Source: Deltaproteobacteria bacterium (GTDB lineage: Bacteria; Desulfobacterota; Binatia; Binatales; Binataceae). From it: a stretch of DNA of 64,000 nt. The position numbers and the translations under genes are program-made. Location of the stretch: positions 37,026 to 101,025 of the forward strand of contig JAJYRQ010000008.1 of assembly GCA_021794015.1 (NCBI GenBank), read 5' to 3'. Shown in pieces: positions 23,840-31,475 of the stretch (positions are counted from its first letter, which is position 1; every line of letters starts with the position of its first letter). The notes below the pieces were generated by a model, which saw only the letters and a program-made list of their open reading frames with translations, searched no databases and was not told the origin of the DNA.

Positions 23840-24166
23840 TCAAGACAACAGGAGGAAGCCAAGCCCCACCAGCACAGCCAGGCCGACCAGCGCCACGATA
23901 AGGTCGGCGACGACCCCGACCACACCCGCTTTCTCAGCTCCGGCGGGCGTCTCGACGTGCGCCGAATGGACCCCGCTGTGGTTTCCCTGCCGGGAGGTAT
24001 AGTACAGCCCGGTGCCGGGAATTCCGACCGTCCGCCTCACCCCGCGCCGGCCAACGGTCAGGTGGGCGCCGCGGACCCCGAATGTAAGACTGGCGCCCGA
24101 TTTCGACAGGTTGACCGAGAGTCCCGGAAAAATCTGCTTGCGGCGATAAAAGCGGAAATTGCCCAT
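23840..24166 (-). CDS. DUF4236-family small protein with a C-terminal membrane helix
   Basis: A 108-aa protein. The N-terminal half matches DUF4236: FRFYRRKQIFPGLSVNLSKS, then VRGAHLTVGRRGVRRTVGIP and GTGLYYTSRQGNHS. A hydrophobic tail (VADLIVALVGLAVLVGLGFL) should anchor it in the membrane. DUF4236 proteins have no known function and are often of phage or mobile origin. The ATG at 24166 begins exactly at the domain; a longer start would run into the end of tadA. It lies 28 nt downstream of tadA on the same strand. Confidence 0.75.
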   Translation of the reverse strand: MGNFRFYRRKQIFPGLSVNLSKSGASLTFGVRGAHLTVGRRGVRRTVGIPGTGLYYTSRQGNHSGVHSAHVETPAGAEKAGVVGVVADLIVALVGLAVLVGLGFLLLS

Positions 24167-24194
24167 CGCTACGTCACCCGAAAAGGCGCGCCCG

Positions 24195-24770
24195 TCACTC
24201 CGGGCTGGAGTCACGTAGACTTGCCGGCGAGCAGCCAGCGGCGTTGCCGGGCGCCGGCGAATTCCACTCCAAGGCGCGCCGGTGCGCGAAAAACATGCGC
24301 ATCAGGGCCGCGCATTCCTGCTCCAGGATGCCGCCGTAGACCTCGATCCCGTGGTTCAACCGCCCGTCGCGGCCGATATCGTAAACCGAGCCAAGTGCGC
24401 CGGCCTTAGGGTCGCGGGCGCCGAAGTAAACCCGCGCGATCCGCGCCAGGATGATCGCCCCGACGCACATCACACAGGGCTCCAAGGTAACGTAGAGCAC
24501 AGCGCCGGGAAGCCGGTAGGTACCGCGAGCGGCGCACGCCTGGCGCAGCGCCAGCAGCTCGGCGTGCGCGGTACAGTCGTTGAGCGCAATCGGCTGATTA
24601 TGAGCCGCACCCAGAACTGCGCCGTCGAGCGCCACCACGGCGCCTACCGGCACCTCGTTCCGGTCAAGGGCCGCGCGCGCCGACTCCAGCGCGCGACGCA
24701 TCAGGGCGGTTTGCTCAGAGCACTCCATTGCCGGCGACCCCTGCGATCCGGTCTTGCCATTAGCGCCCAT
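24195..24770 (-). CDS. tadA: tRNA-specific adenosine deaminase TadA
   Basis: A 191-aa deaminase that makes inosine at the wobble base of tRNA-Arg(ACG). The zinc site is HAE (NDCTAHAELLALRQA) and PCVMC (LYVTLEPCVMCVGAI); the core RALDRNEVPVGAVV-like stretch (ALDRNEVPVGAVVALDG) and GSVYDIGRDGRLNH are also typical. The start is uncertain: the ATG at 24770 has GGAGAG upstream, whereas the ATG at 24728 would give the more usual length. A Pro/Ser-rich C-terminal tail of about 20 aa is extra. Confidence 0.92.
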   Translation of the reverse strand: MGANGKTGSQGSPAMECSEQTALMRRALESARAALDRNEVPVGAVVALDGAVLGAAHNQPIALNDCTAHAELLALRQACAARGTYRLPGAVLYVTLEPCVMCVGAIILARIARVYFGARDPKAGALGSVYDIGRDGRLNHGIEVYGGILEQECAALMRMFFAHRRALEWNSPAPGNAAGCSPASLRDSSPE

Positions 24771-25004
24771 CACCACGCTCTCCGCGACCTCGCCTCTTCC
24801 CAACCGCTGCCCTGCAGCGATTCTCGTCCTGCAGCGATCAGGATAGCGACCGGGCCTTCAGGTTGACAGTGCCGCCCGCAGCCTCGACAATGTACCAGGC
24901 CAGGGTAAACACTTGCACTGCGCCTGCAAACCGGCGCTCCGACCCGGCAGGCACGGGCGGGCGGTTTGTTCGCCGTCCCGATGGCCGGCCGCAGCAGCGG
25001 TGGA

Positions 25005-25319
25005 ATGATGAACAGCATCCGAGAGCTGGAGCCAGGCGAATTAAAGGCGATGCTCGACCGGGGTGAAGAACTCGTCGTCCTGGACGTGCGCGAGCACTGG
25101 GAGGTCGAGGCGGCCCCGTTTCAGGGCGCCGTCCATATTCCGATGGGTGAACTCTGCTCGCGGCTGCACGAGCTGGACCAGGAACGGCCAACCGTCGTGC
25201 TCTGCCACCGCGGATGGCGCAGCGCCCAGGCGGCCGCCTACCTTGCCCAGGCCGGATTCGCACAGGTCCTGAACCTCTGCGGAGGACTCGAGGCCTGGCG
25301 GCTTGCGCCAGCCGCCTAG
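25005..25319 (+). CDS. Rhodanese-like domain protein
   Basis: A 104-aa single-domain rhodanese: VVLDVREHWEVEAAPFQGAV, HIPMGELCSRLHEL and the active-site loop LCHRGWRSAQAA with the sulfur-accepting Cys. Such proteins carry sulfane sulfur for thiolation or detoxification. Two adjacent ATG codons (25005, 25008) follow GGTGGA; either may be used. It is followed 61 nt later by the nitrilase gene. A 234-nt gap separates it from the divergent tadA; I see no RNA gene there. Confidence 0.87.
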   Translation: MMNSIRELEPGELKAMLDRGEELVVLDVREHWEVEAAPFQGAVHIPMGELCSRLHELDQERPTVVLCHRGWRSAQAAAYLAQAGFAQVLNLCGGLEAWRLAPAA

Positions 25320-25380
25320 GCGGCAGGGCGGTGCGCAGGCAGCACAGGGGCGCGCCCGGCCGGACGCGCAGGGAGACGTC

Positions 25381-26217
25381 ATGACCCATCTGGCTGCAGC
25401 CCTACAGATGTCGGCGGGCCCCGACAAGTCACGCAATCTCGAAAGCGCAGGGCGTTTGGTGCGGCTGGCCGCGGCGCGCGGCGCCCGGCTCGTCGTGCTG
25501 CCCGAGGTGTTTAACTGGCGCGGCAAGCGCTCCGAGGAACCCTCCCAGGCCGAAGGCCTCGACGGACCGTCGCTTACGTTGATGGCGGGACTGGCCCGCG
25601 AGCTCCAACTGCACCTGGTGGCGGGCTCGATAACCGAGCGCGCCCTGGGCCAGGAAAAAAACTACAACACTTCGGTCGCGTTCGGTCCGGACGGCAGACA
25701 GCTTGCCGTCTACCGGAAAATCCACCTCTTCGACGTCGAGCTTTCGGGACGGCTGAGGGCCAGGGAGTCGGAAGCGAAGCTTTCGGGCGAAAAGGTTGTC
25801 ACGGCCGAGACAGCCCTGGGGCCGATCGGTCTTAGCATCTGCTACGACCTGCGATTCCCCGAACTTTACCGCGAGCTGGCCTTGCGCGGCGCCAGGGTGA
25901 TAACCGTCCCCAGCGCCTTTACCTTCCCTACCGGAGAAGCGCATTGGGAGGTCCTGATTCGAGCACGCGCCATCGAAAACCAGGCCTACGTGATCGCCGC
26001 CGCCCAGATAGGCCCCAATCCTCACGGCTTCAGCGACTACGGCAACAGCATGATCGTCGATCCCTGGGGGCGAGTCTTGGCGCGTGCACCGGACCGGCAA
26101 GAGGCCGCAGCGATCGCGCCCATCGACTTCGAGTACCAGGACCAGGTCCGGCGTGAGCTCCCGGCGCTCGAACATGTCCGCCTGCTCCATCGGCCGGGTG
26201 ATAAACGGCAACCCTAG
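25381..26217 (+). CDS. Nitrilase-superfamily amidase (Nit1/omega-amidase type)
   Basis: A 278-aa C-N hydrolase with the Glu-Lys-Cys triad: Glu in VVLPEVFNWRGKRSE, Lys in YRKIHLFDVEL and Cys in SICYDLRFPELYREL. The last block is the signature of the Nit1/Nit2 branch, whose members hydrolyse deaminated glutathione or omega-amides. The usual C-terminal pattern IRARAIENQAYVIAAAQ and GNSMIVDPWGRVLA are present. The ATG at 25381 has GGGAG upstream; a longer frame has no such signal. It probably shares a transcript with the rhodanese. Confidence 0.9.
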   Translation: MTHLAAALQMSAGPDKSRNLESAGRLVRLAAARGARLVVLPEVFNWRGKRSEEPSQAEGLDGPSLTLMAGLARELQLHLVAGSITERALGQEKNYNTSVAFGPDGRQLAVYRKIHLFDVELSGRLRARESEAKLSGEKVVTAETALGPIGLSICYDLRFPELYRELALRGARVITVPSAFTFPTGEAHWEVLIRARAIENQAYVIAAAQIGPNPHGFSDYGNSMIVDPWGRVLARAPDRQEAAAIAPIDFEYQDQVRRELPALEHVRLLHRPGDKRQP

Positions 26218-26251
26218 TGTGCCGTCCCGCAAATAACTTTGAGAAGTCCAG

Positions 26252-26398
26252 CCGTCGTCCTGAGCGCCAGCGAAGGATCGCGTCCGGTCTTCCGGGCGAA
26301 CTGGCTGGGCGCGGGGCTCTGACGCGCGGCGGGTCGCGCGAGACCCTTTACTTCCAATACGGTCGCTTCACTCCAGCAGCCTCCGTTCAGGATGACGG
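26252..26398. repeat. Small non-autonomous element with terminal inverted repeats
   Basis: A 147-bp segment begins CCGTCGTCCTGAGCG and ends with the inverse CGTTCAGGATGACGG (13 of 15 matching). It contains GCGAAGGATCG and GACCCTTTACTTC, features I recall from dispersed small repeats of many bacterial genomes. No reading frame is evident. It sits just after the nitrilase gene. Confidence 0.55.
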
Positions 26399-26735
26399 AT
26401 TATTGGCTGGCCTTGAGCATTTCGTAACTCATTTGCGGGACACAACCCTGAGGCGCTCCCGAAGGAGGGCGTTTTAGGAGAGCCTCAGCGCCGCCTGCTG
26501 CAAGGACGCGCCGCCTCTTTTCACGGAGCAGCCGGGCTAACGATGGTTCCTTTTGTCCGGGCGGCCGGCGGGCGCCGACGGCGCTGCTTCCCGGGCGGCG
26601 CGGTTGTATGGCCGGCGGCGGGAAAAGCGCTAGAATATGCGGCACAATCGCCTTTGCCTTTGCGCTGCGCGGCTTGGCTGGGCAAGGCAGGCCTGGATGG
26701 GCCGCGCTTTGGCTGGAGCACGGTAGGGGAAAAGC
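26399..26735. other. Intergenic stretch with no gene seen
   Basis: About 340 nt between the repeat and the CoA-transferase gene. It holds no supported gene. A TAGAAT at 26631-26636 on the plus strand may be the -10 box of the next gene, but no -35 lies at proper spacing (TTGTAT is 21 nt away). Confidence 0.5.
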
Positions 26736-27905
26736 ATGGCTTCGGGACCATTAGATGGATTACGTGTCCTTGACCTGACGGCGGTCGTCGCCGGTCCGTT
26801 CTGTACGATGCTTTTGGGCGACCTGGGGGCCGACGTGATAAAGATCGAGCCGCCCGAGGGTGACTCGACCCGCCGCTTCGGCCGGCCGCAGAAAAACGGC
26901 GTGACCGCTTCCTTTCTCGCCTTCAATCGCAACAAGCGCAGCATCGTTGTCGACCTCAAGAAGCCCGACGGGCCGACCCTGGTCCTGACCCTGGCCGCCA
27001 AGGCCGACGCCTTGGTGGAAAATAACCGGCCCGGCGTCACCGATCGCCTGGGCATCGGCTATGCCGACATCCGAAGGGTCAACCCCAAGATCGTCTACTG
27101 CTCGATCTGCGGCTTCGGCCCCAAGGGGTGGCGCGCCGACCATCCGGCCTACGATCCCGTGATCCAGGCTTTTTCCGGCATGGCCGCAATTCAGGGAGGC
27201 AGCCAGCGGCCGACGGCAATCAAGATGGCGCTCGCCGACAAGTTAAGCGGAATGACCGCAGCGCTGAGCGTGGTGAGCGCGCTGCTCATGGCGCGCAATC
27301 GCGGCGTGGGCCAATTCATCCGCGTGCCCATGCTCGAGGCGACCATGGCTTTCGTATGCAACGACACGATGGCGGGCTATACCTTCGTTCCGGAAGACGA
27401 ATTCAAGGGGCAGGCCCCGCGCACCCAGAGCCTTGACCCGTTCAAGACCAGCGACGGCTGGATTAGCTTGGCGCCCTTTACCGACGCCCAATACGAACGG
27501 TTGTGCGCCGCCGCGGGTCATCCCGAATGGTGGAATTGCGCGCTCGGCCGAGCAGAGCGTCTGCGCTCGATCATTAAGGGACTGGCCGAAGTGTTGCGTC
27601 AGGAGACCAGCGCTCGCTGGCTGGCGCGGCTGGAAGAGGCGGACATTCCCTGCGGTCCGGTCCACGACTACGAAACGCTCTTTAGCGACGACGAGATCGT
27701 GGCCAACGAGAGCTTTTCCCTTTACGAATACCCGGGCGTCGGCACCGTGCGCACTGTGAATCCCGGCGCCCGCCTCAACGAGACTCCGATGCGGCTGCGC
27801 CGGCTCCCGCCGAAACTCGGCGAACACACCGACGAGGTGCTCCTGGAGGCCGGCTTCGAGCGCTCCCGGATCGAGGAGCTCAGACGGGATCGGGTCATCA
27901 ACTGA
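26736..27905 (+). CDS. Family III (CaiB/BaiF) CoA-transferase
   Basis: A 389-aa family III CoA-transferase, which moves CoA between carboxylic acids through an aspartyl intermediate. The N-terminus GLRVLDLTAVVAGPFCTMLL, LGADVIKIEPPEGDSTRR, the Asp in ALADKLSGMTAALSVV (catalytic position) and the C-terminal DIPCGPVHDYETLFSDDEI are typical. AGGGGA lies about 6 nt before the ATG. The acid is unknown. It converges on the kinase operon and is not obviously linked to the catabolic cluster. Confidence 0.9.
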   Translation: MASGPLDGLRVLDLTAVVAGPFCTMLLGDLGADVIKIEPPEGDSTRRFGRPQKNGVTASFLAFNRNKRSIVVDLKKPDGPTLVLTLAAKADALVENNRPGVTDRLGIGYADIRRVNPKIVYCSICGFGPKGWRADHPAYDPVIQAFSGMAAIQGGSQRPTAIKMALADKLSGMTAALSVVSALLMARNRGVGQFIRVPMLEATMAFVCNDTMAGYTFVPEDEFKGQAPRTQSLDPFKTSDGWISLAPFTDAQYERLCAAAGHPEWWNCALGRAERLRSIIKGLAEVLRQETSARWLARLEEADIPCGPVHDYETLFSDDEIVANESFSLYEYPGVGTVRTVNPGARLNETPMRLRRLPPKLGEHTDEVLLEAGFERSRIEELRRDRVIN

Positions 27906-27955
27906 CTGACGTGCCGGCGCGCCCAACCGGTCCAAGCCGCGCGCGCGTCCCGGCT

Positions 27956-29461
27956 TTAGGGGCCGGCGTAGCGGTTCTCGACCTTCAGACGATCGTCAAT
28001 CGAGTAGACCCCGGCCATCGTGAAGACCATTGTCTGGACCATTATACGGTCGGTCTCGGTGGGCACGCTGCCCCACAGAACGATCGTGCTCCCCTGCAGC
28101 TTGAAGTAGACCGACTGGTAGCCTTGAAGGTTGAGCGCGACGCGCAGGGCGGCCAGGCGCGGCGCGGAAAGGCTGTCCGGAGCAGGCGGGCCGCCGCGAT
28201 AAGCCCCGGGATCGCGCCCCGCGGCAACGTCCTCCGGGCCTGCACCCCAAAACCCGTGCATCGCGATCGCGCACCCCTTGTAGAGGAGCACCCCCAGCAG
28301 GCAGAGCCCGACCCACAGGAGAATCGCCGGCCTGGCGTGTCGGCGCGCCAGCGGTGCAGCCGCCTCTTCGGCCCCGCGCGCGCGTTCCAACGCGCCGGTC
28401 GGCGCGGTTGCCTGCGGCTCGTTGCCTACGACCTCCCAGGGATTGAGCAGCCGGCTCAAATCGGCCGCACAGTACGAACAAAAGCGCGAGTCTGCCGGCA
28501 CCACCGATCCGCATCCGGGACACCTGACCCCGCTGCCGCCTATCACCCGGGTAGGCGCCAAGGCCGGATCGGGAGGCTGCGCCGGCTCTGTGGCGGCGCC
28601 CGCCTCAGCCGCCGCCGCGGAGCCGAAGACAGGCCGGCCGTTGCCGGCGGCGCCGTTCTGAAGCGGCGTTATTTCGAGCAGCCGGCGCCTGAACGCGGAA
28701 GCGCTCGGGATTCTCGCCGCAACGTCGTAGGACAGCGCCGCGTCGACCACGCCTGCCAGCAGCGGGCCGGCCTCGGGGCACAGCCGCAAAAGCGGCGGAA
28801 AACTAAACGGCGGCTCGCTGGCCGGGTCGCGCCCCGAAAGTGCGTGATGCATCGTCGCGCCCAGCGCGTACAGGTCCGACCGCAGTTCGACCTTGCCCCG
28901 ATACTGCTCGGGCGGCGCATAGCCTTGCGTGCCGACCATGGTCGCCCCGCTTAGCGGACGGAAATGGCGCGCGATGCCGAAGTCGATGAGCTTGACCCGG
29001 CCGTCGCTCGCGATCATCACGTTGGAGGGCTTCAAGTCGCGGTAAATGACCGGCGGATCGAGGCCGTGAAGGTACTCGAGCGTCTCCAGCACCTGGAGCG
29101 CGATTTCCACCACCGCGCTCGGATCGAGCCGGCCTCCCGCACTCTTGAGCGCCTCTTCGAGGGTGACGCCGCTTACGTACTCCATCACCAGGTAGTGATG
29201 GTTGCGCTCGCTGAAGCGGTCGAAGATGCGGGGAATGTGTTCGTGGTTGAGCCGTGCCAGCAGGTCGGCCTCGCGCTGGAACGAGGCGACCGCCTGGCGC
29301 TGCATTTCGGCGCTGCTGAAGCTGTCGACCATCTCGGCCAGCGCGCACGGTCGCGTGGCCAGCCGCAGGTCCTCGGCCAGGTAGACCTGCTTCATTCCCC
29401 CACCGCCGAGCAGCTTGACGACTCGGTAGCGGCTGCCGATGACGGTGTTGGGCGCTATCAT
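27956..29461 (-). CDS. Ser/Thr protein kinase with displaced (WNK-like) lysine, zinc ribbon, membrane helix and BON domain
   Basis: A 501-aa kinase. Seen: Gly-loop LLGGGGMKQVYLAED with Lys24; alphaC Glu64; catalytic YRDLKPSNVM (Asp142); DFG at 160-162; a GTQGYAPPEQY activation segment. The VAIK lysine place reads CALAEM, with Ala42 instead of Lys; Lys24 in strand beta2 could replace it, as in eukaryotic WNK kinases. After the kinase come a zinc ribbon (CPGCGSVV, FCSYCAADL) near 315-340, one membrane helix (LLWVGLCLLGVLLYKG) near 385-405 and a BON-like domain to the end. It is the last gene of the FHA / zinc-ribbon / kinase run. Confidence 0.88.
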   Translation of the reverse strand: MIAPNTVIGSRYRVVKLLGGGGMKQVYLAEDLRLATRPCALAEMVDSFSSAEMQRQAVASFQREADLLARLNHEHIPRIFDRFSERNHHYLVMEYVSGVTLEEALKSAGGRLDPSAVVEIALQVLETLEYLHGLDPPVIYRDLKPSNVMIASDGRVKLIDFGIARHFRPLSGATMVGTQGYAPPEQYRGKVELRSDLYALGATMHHALSGRDPASEPPFSFPPLLRLCPEAGPLLAGVVDAALSYDVAARIPSASAFRRRLLEITPLQNGAAGNGRPVFGSAAAAEAGAATEPAQPPDPALAPTRVIGGSGVRCPGCGSVVPADSRFCSYCAADLSRLLNPWEVVGNEPQATAPTGALERARGAEEAAAPLARRHARPAILLWVGLCLLGVLLYKGCAIAMHGFWGAGPEDVAAGRDPGAYRGGPPAPDSLSAPRLAALRVALNLQGYQSVYFKLQGSTIVLWGSVPTETDRIMVQTMVFTMAGVYSIDDRLKVENRYAGP

Positions 29462-29480
29462 GCCGGCGTGGCGGTCAGGC

Positions 29481-29894
29481 CTACCACGGGCCCTGCGCGG
29501 CGGCGTTGCCGCCGGCGCGCCAGCGGCCCGCTTCGCCCCGCCCCGGCGCGCCCGCGGTGGCGTAAGAAAGCGCGCCTACCGCGCACGCCGCGTGCAGCAC
29601 CAAGCCAAGTGAAAAAGCAAGCCGGTAGCCGAGCAGGACTACCAGGAACCAAGCCGCCGCCCGCACCGTCCGCCCCAGGTAAAAATGGCCCAGCCCCGGC
29701 ACGGCGCTCAGACCTACGGCAACCATGCCCAGACGCCACGACCAGGCTCCTTCCTCTGCCGGCGCGCCCGGCAGCCGGAGTCCGCATTCCTTGCAGTAGC
29801 GGGCGTCGGGCACGACGACGGGCCGGCCGCAGTGCGGACAAAAACGCGCCAGGCAGCCCGCCTCCTCAGGCACGGAAGGTAAACGGCGTATCAC
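29481..29894 (-). CDS. Zinc-ribbon membrane protein
   Basis: A 137-aa protein with two CxxC pairs at the N-terminus (RFCPHCGRPVVVP and YCKECGLRL) forming a zinc ribbon, then two or three hydrophobic segments (VAVGLSAVPGLGHFYLG, AAAWFLVVLLGYRLAFSLGL). The GxGHFYxGR part recalls TM2-like small membrane proteins. The start is GTG at 29894, overlapping the FHA gene end by 29 nt; its stop is 19 nt before the kinase start. The kinase carries a similar zinc ribbon, so the two probably work together at the membrane. Confidence 0.75.
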   Translation of the reverse strand: MIRRLPSVPEEAGCLARFCPHCGRPVVVPDARYCKECGLRLPGAPAEEGAWSWRLGMVAVGLSAVPGLGHFYLGRTVRAAAWFLVVLLGYRLAFSLGLVLHAACAVGALSYATAGAPGRGEAGRWRAGGNAAAQGPW

Positions 29895-31149
29895 CGAATC
29901 TCACCACGTCGCCATCCTTGAGCGCGACGCTCTCGACGCGCCGTTCGCCCAGGTAGGTCCCGTTATGGCTGCCGAGGTCGCGTACGGTGGCCGCTCCGTT
30001 GTCGAGCACAATCACCGCGTGGTAGCGCGAGACCGCCGGATCGGACAGGACCAGGTCGTTGTCAGCGGCTCGGCCAACCTTGAACTGCGCGCCGTCGCGC
30101 AGCCGAAAGGCGCGGCCCTGCCCGTCCACCAGGCATGGAGTTGCGCCCGCGGCGGAGGAGGGCGCCGGCGCTGCAGATGGCGGCGCGGCCGCCGGTCGGG
30201 AAGCCGCCGGGGCAAAGCCGGTTGCCGACCCCGGCTGGGCCCGCATATGGAAGCTCAGCACGTAGCCGCCGATGGCTATCTTGTCGCCGTCGTGTAGTTC
30301 GGCGCTCTCCACTCGCGTGCCGTTGACCAGCGTTCCCTGCTGGACCGCCAGGCTGCGCAGAAGGTAGCGCTCGCCCTGTTTTTCGATCACCGCGTGGCGC
30401 GGCTGCACGGCCGGGTCCCCGAACAACCCGACGACGTTCTCCTCCGCCCGCCCCACCGTCGCCAGCCGCCCCTCGAGCCGAAAGCCGCGACCGCGCAGGC
30501 GCCCGGCTTCCACCGTAAGCCACGCGGTCTTGGTCAGTTCCTGCACCAGCCCGATGAAGAACCCGATCGCAAGGCCGATCGCCGTGAACCCGATAAGCCG
30601 CGGCACCAGCCCGCTGGTGCTCATTTGCAGCACGTCGAAGGCCAGTCCTCCAATGAATCCTCCCACCCAGCCACCGGCGGCGCCCTTGACCATGCTCTTC
30701 AGCGAGAACTCGGCCGCTCCTACGCCCAACCCAAGCATCAACCCCATCAGCATCCAGCCGAGCAGCCGGCCGACAAGCAGATAGCCGATGGAACCCGGGT
30801 GGTTGACGTTCCAGCCGCCAGCCAGCAAGACTTTCGTGAAAACTAGGTTGGAGTAATAGGTGACCGGGAGAGAAAGCAAGCCGCAGATGACGGCGCCGCG
30901 GACAAAACGGCGAACCGCAGCCGGCGTGGTCTGCAGAGTCTGTTCCTCAGCCGCGTTGACGAATCCCCCGATAAGCGCCGAGAGAATCAGCATCGCAACG
31001 TAAGTGGCAGCCACCTCGAGCGTGCTCTCGGCCTGGGTGATCCGACGGCCGTGACTGACCAGTTCCACCGGAATCCAGCCGACAAAGCCGCCGGCCAAGC
31101 CGGCCAGCGCCTTGAAGGCAAGCTCACGCTTGTTGATGCCAGTACCCAT
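29866..31149 (-). CDS. Membrane protein with two C-terminal FHA domains
   Basis: A 427-aa protein. Residues 1 to about 235 hold five or six hydrophobic segments (GLAGGFVGWIPVELV, ATYVAMLILSALIGGFV, LGWMLMGLMLGLGVGAAEF). Two FHA domains follow: RLATVGRAEENVVGL with QPRHAVIEK and GTLVNGTRV; and FKVGRAADNDLVLSDP with SRYHAVIVLD and SHNGTYLGERRV, joined by an Ala/Pro-rich linker. FHA domains bind phosphothreonine, so the neighbouring kinase is the likely partner. The frame is open 114 codons upstream, but the ATG at 31149 is where the plausible protein begins. Confidence 0.85.
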   Translation of the reverse strand: MGTGINKRELAFKALAGLAGGFVGWIPVELVSHGRRITQAESTLEVAATYVAMLILSALIGGFVNAAEEQTLQTTPAAVRRFVRGAVICGLLSLPVTYYSNLVFTKVLLAGGWNVNHPGSIGYLLVGRLLGWMLMGLMLGLGVGAAEFSLKSMVKGAAGGWVGGFIGGLAFDVLQMSTSGLVPRLIGFTAIGLAIGFFIGLVQELTKTAWLTVEAGRLRGRGFRLEGRLATVGRAEENVVGLFGDPAVQPRHAVIEKQGERYLLRSLAVQQGTLVNGTRVESAELHDGDKIAIGGYVLSFHMRAQPGSATGFAPAASRPAAAPPSAAPAPSSAAGATPCLVDGQGRAFRLRDGAQFKVGRAADNDLVLSDPAVSRYHAVIVLDNGAATVRDLGSHNGTYLGERRVESVALKDGDVVRFGDTPFTFRA

Positions 31150-31475
31150 CACACCAAATGCACGCGTCCTCCCCGTGCCAGGGTTGTCCACACGCCGCCC
31201 GGAAAGCGTCGCGCCGGTTGCGGTCCAGCCGAGCGGGTTCGGCCTCCTTAGCCCAACAAAACCAAAACTATCATAGTCCGCCGCGTGAGGCGCTAGAAAG
31301 CGTAGTGGGTAAGCCCGCAGCCGTCCTGCCGTCACACCGCGGGCCTCCTCGACTCCCCCGGGCATCGCCTGCAAGCACAGGCGCAAGCGCAAGGCTTTGC
31401 TTTTTGCGGATAAAGATGCAAAATACGCCGTATCAGCCATCCTGATTGACACGGCTAATGATTTAGGAGGTGCCC
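31150..31475. other. Divergent intergenic region
   Basis: 326 nt separate the minus-strand FHA operon from the plus-strand CoA-transferase. No gene is seen. A TATGAT at 31270-31275 (minus strand) may be the -10 of the FHA operon; its -35 is poor. On the plus strand AGGAGG at 31465-31470 is the ribosome site of the next gene. Confidence 0.5.

Noticed and set aside
24771..25004. Signal recognition particle RNA or another small RNA between tadA and the rhodanese gene
   Set aside because: The stretch GTTTACCCTGGCCTGG looked SRP-like, but the conserved GGAAGCAGC region and the hairpin do not follow.
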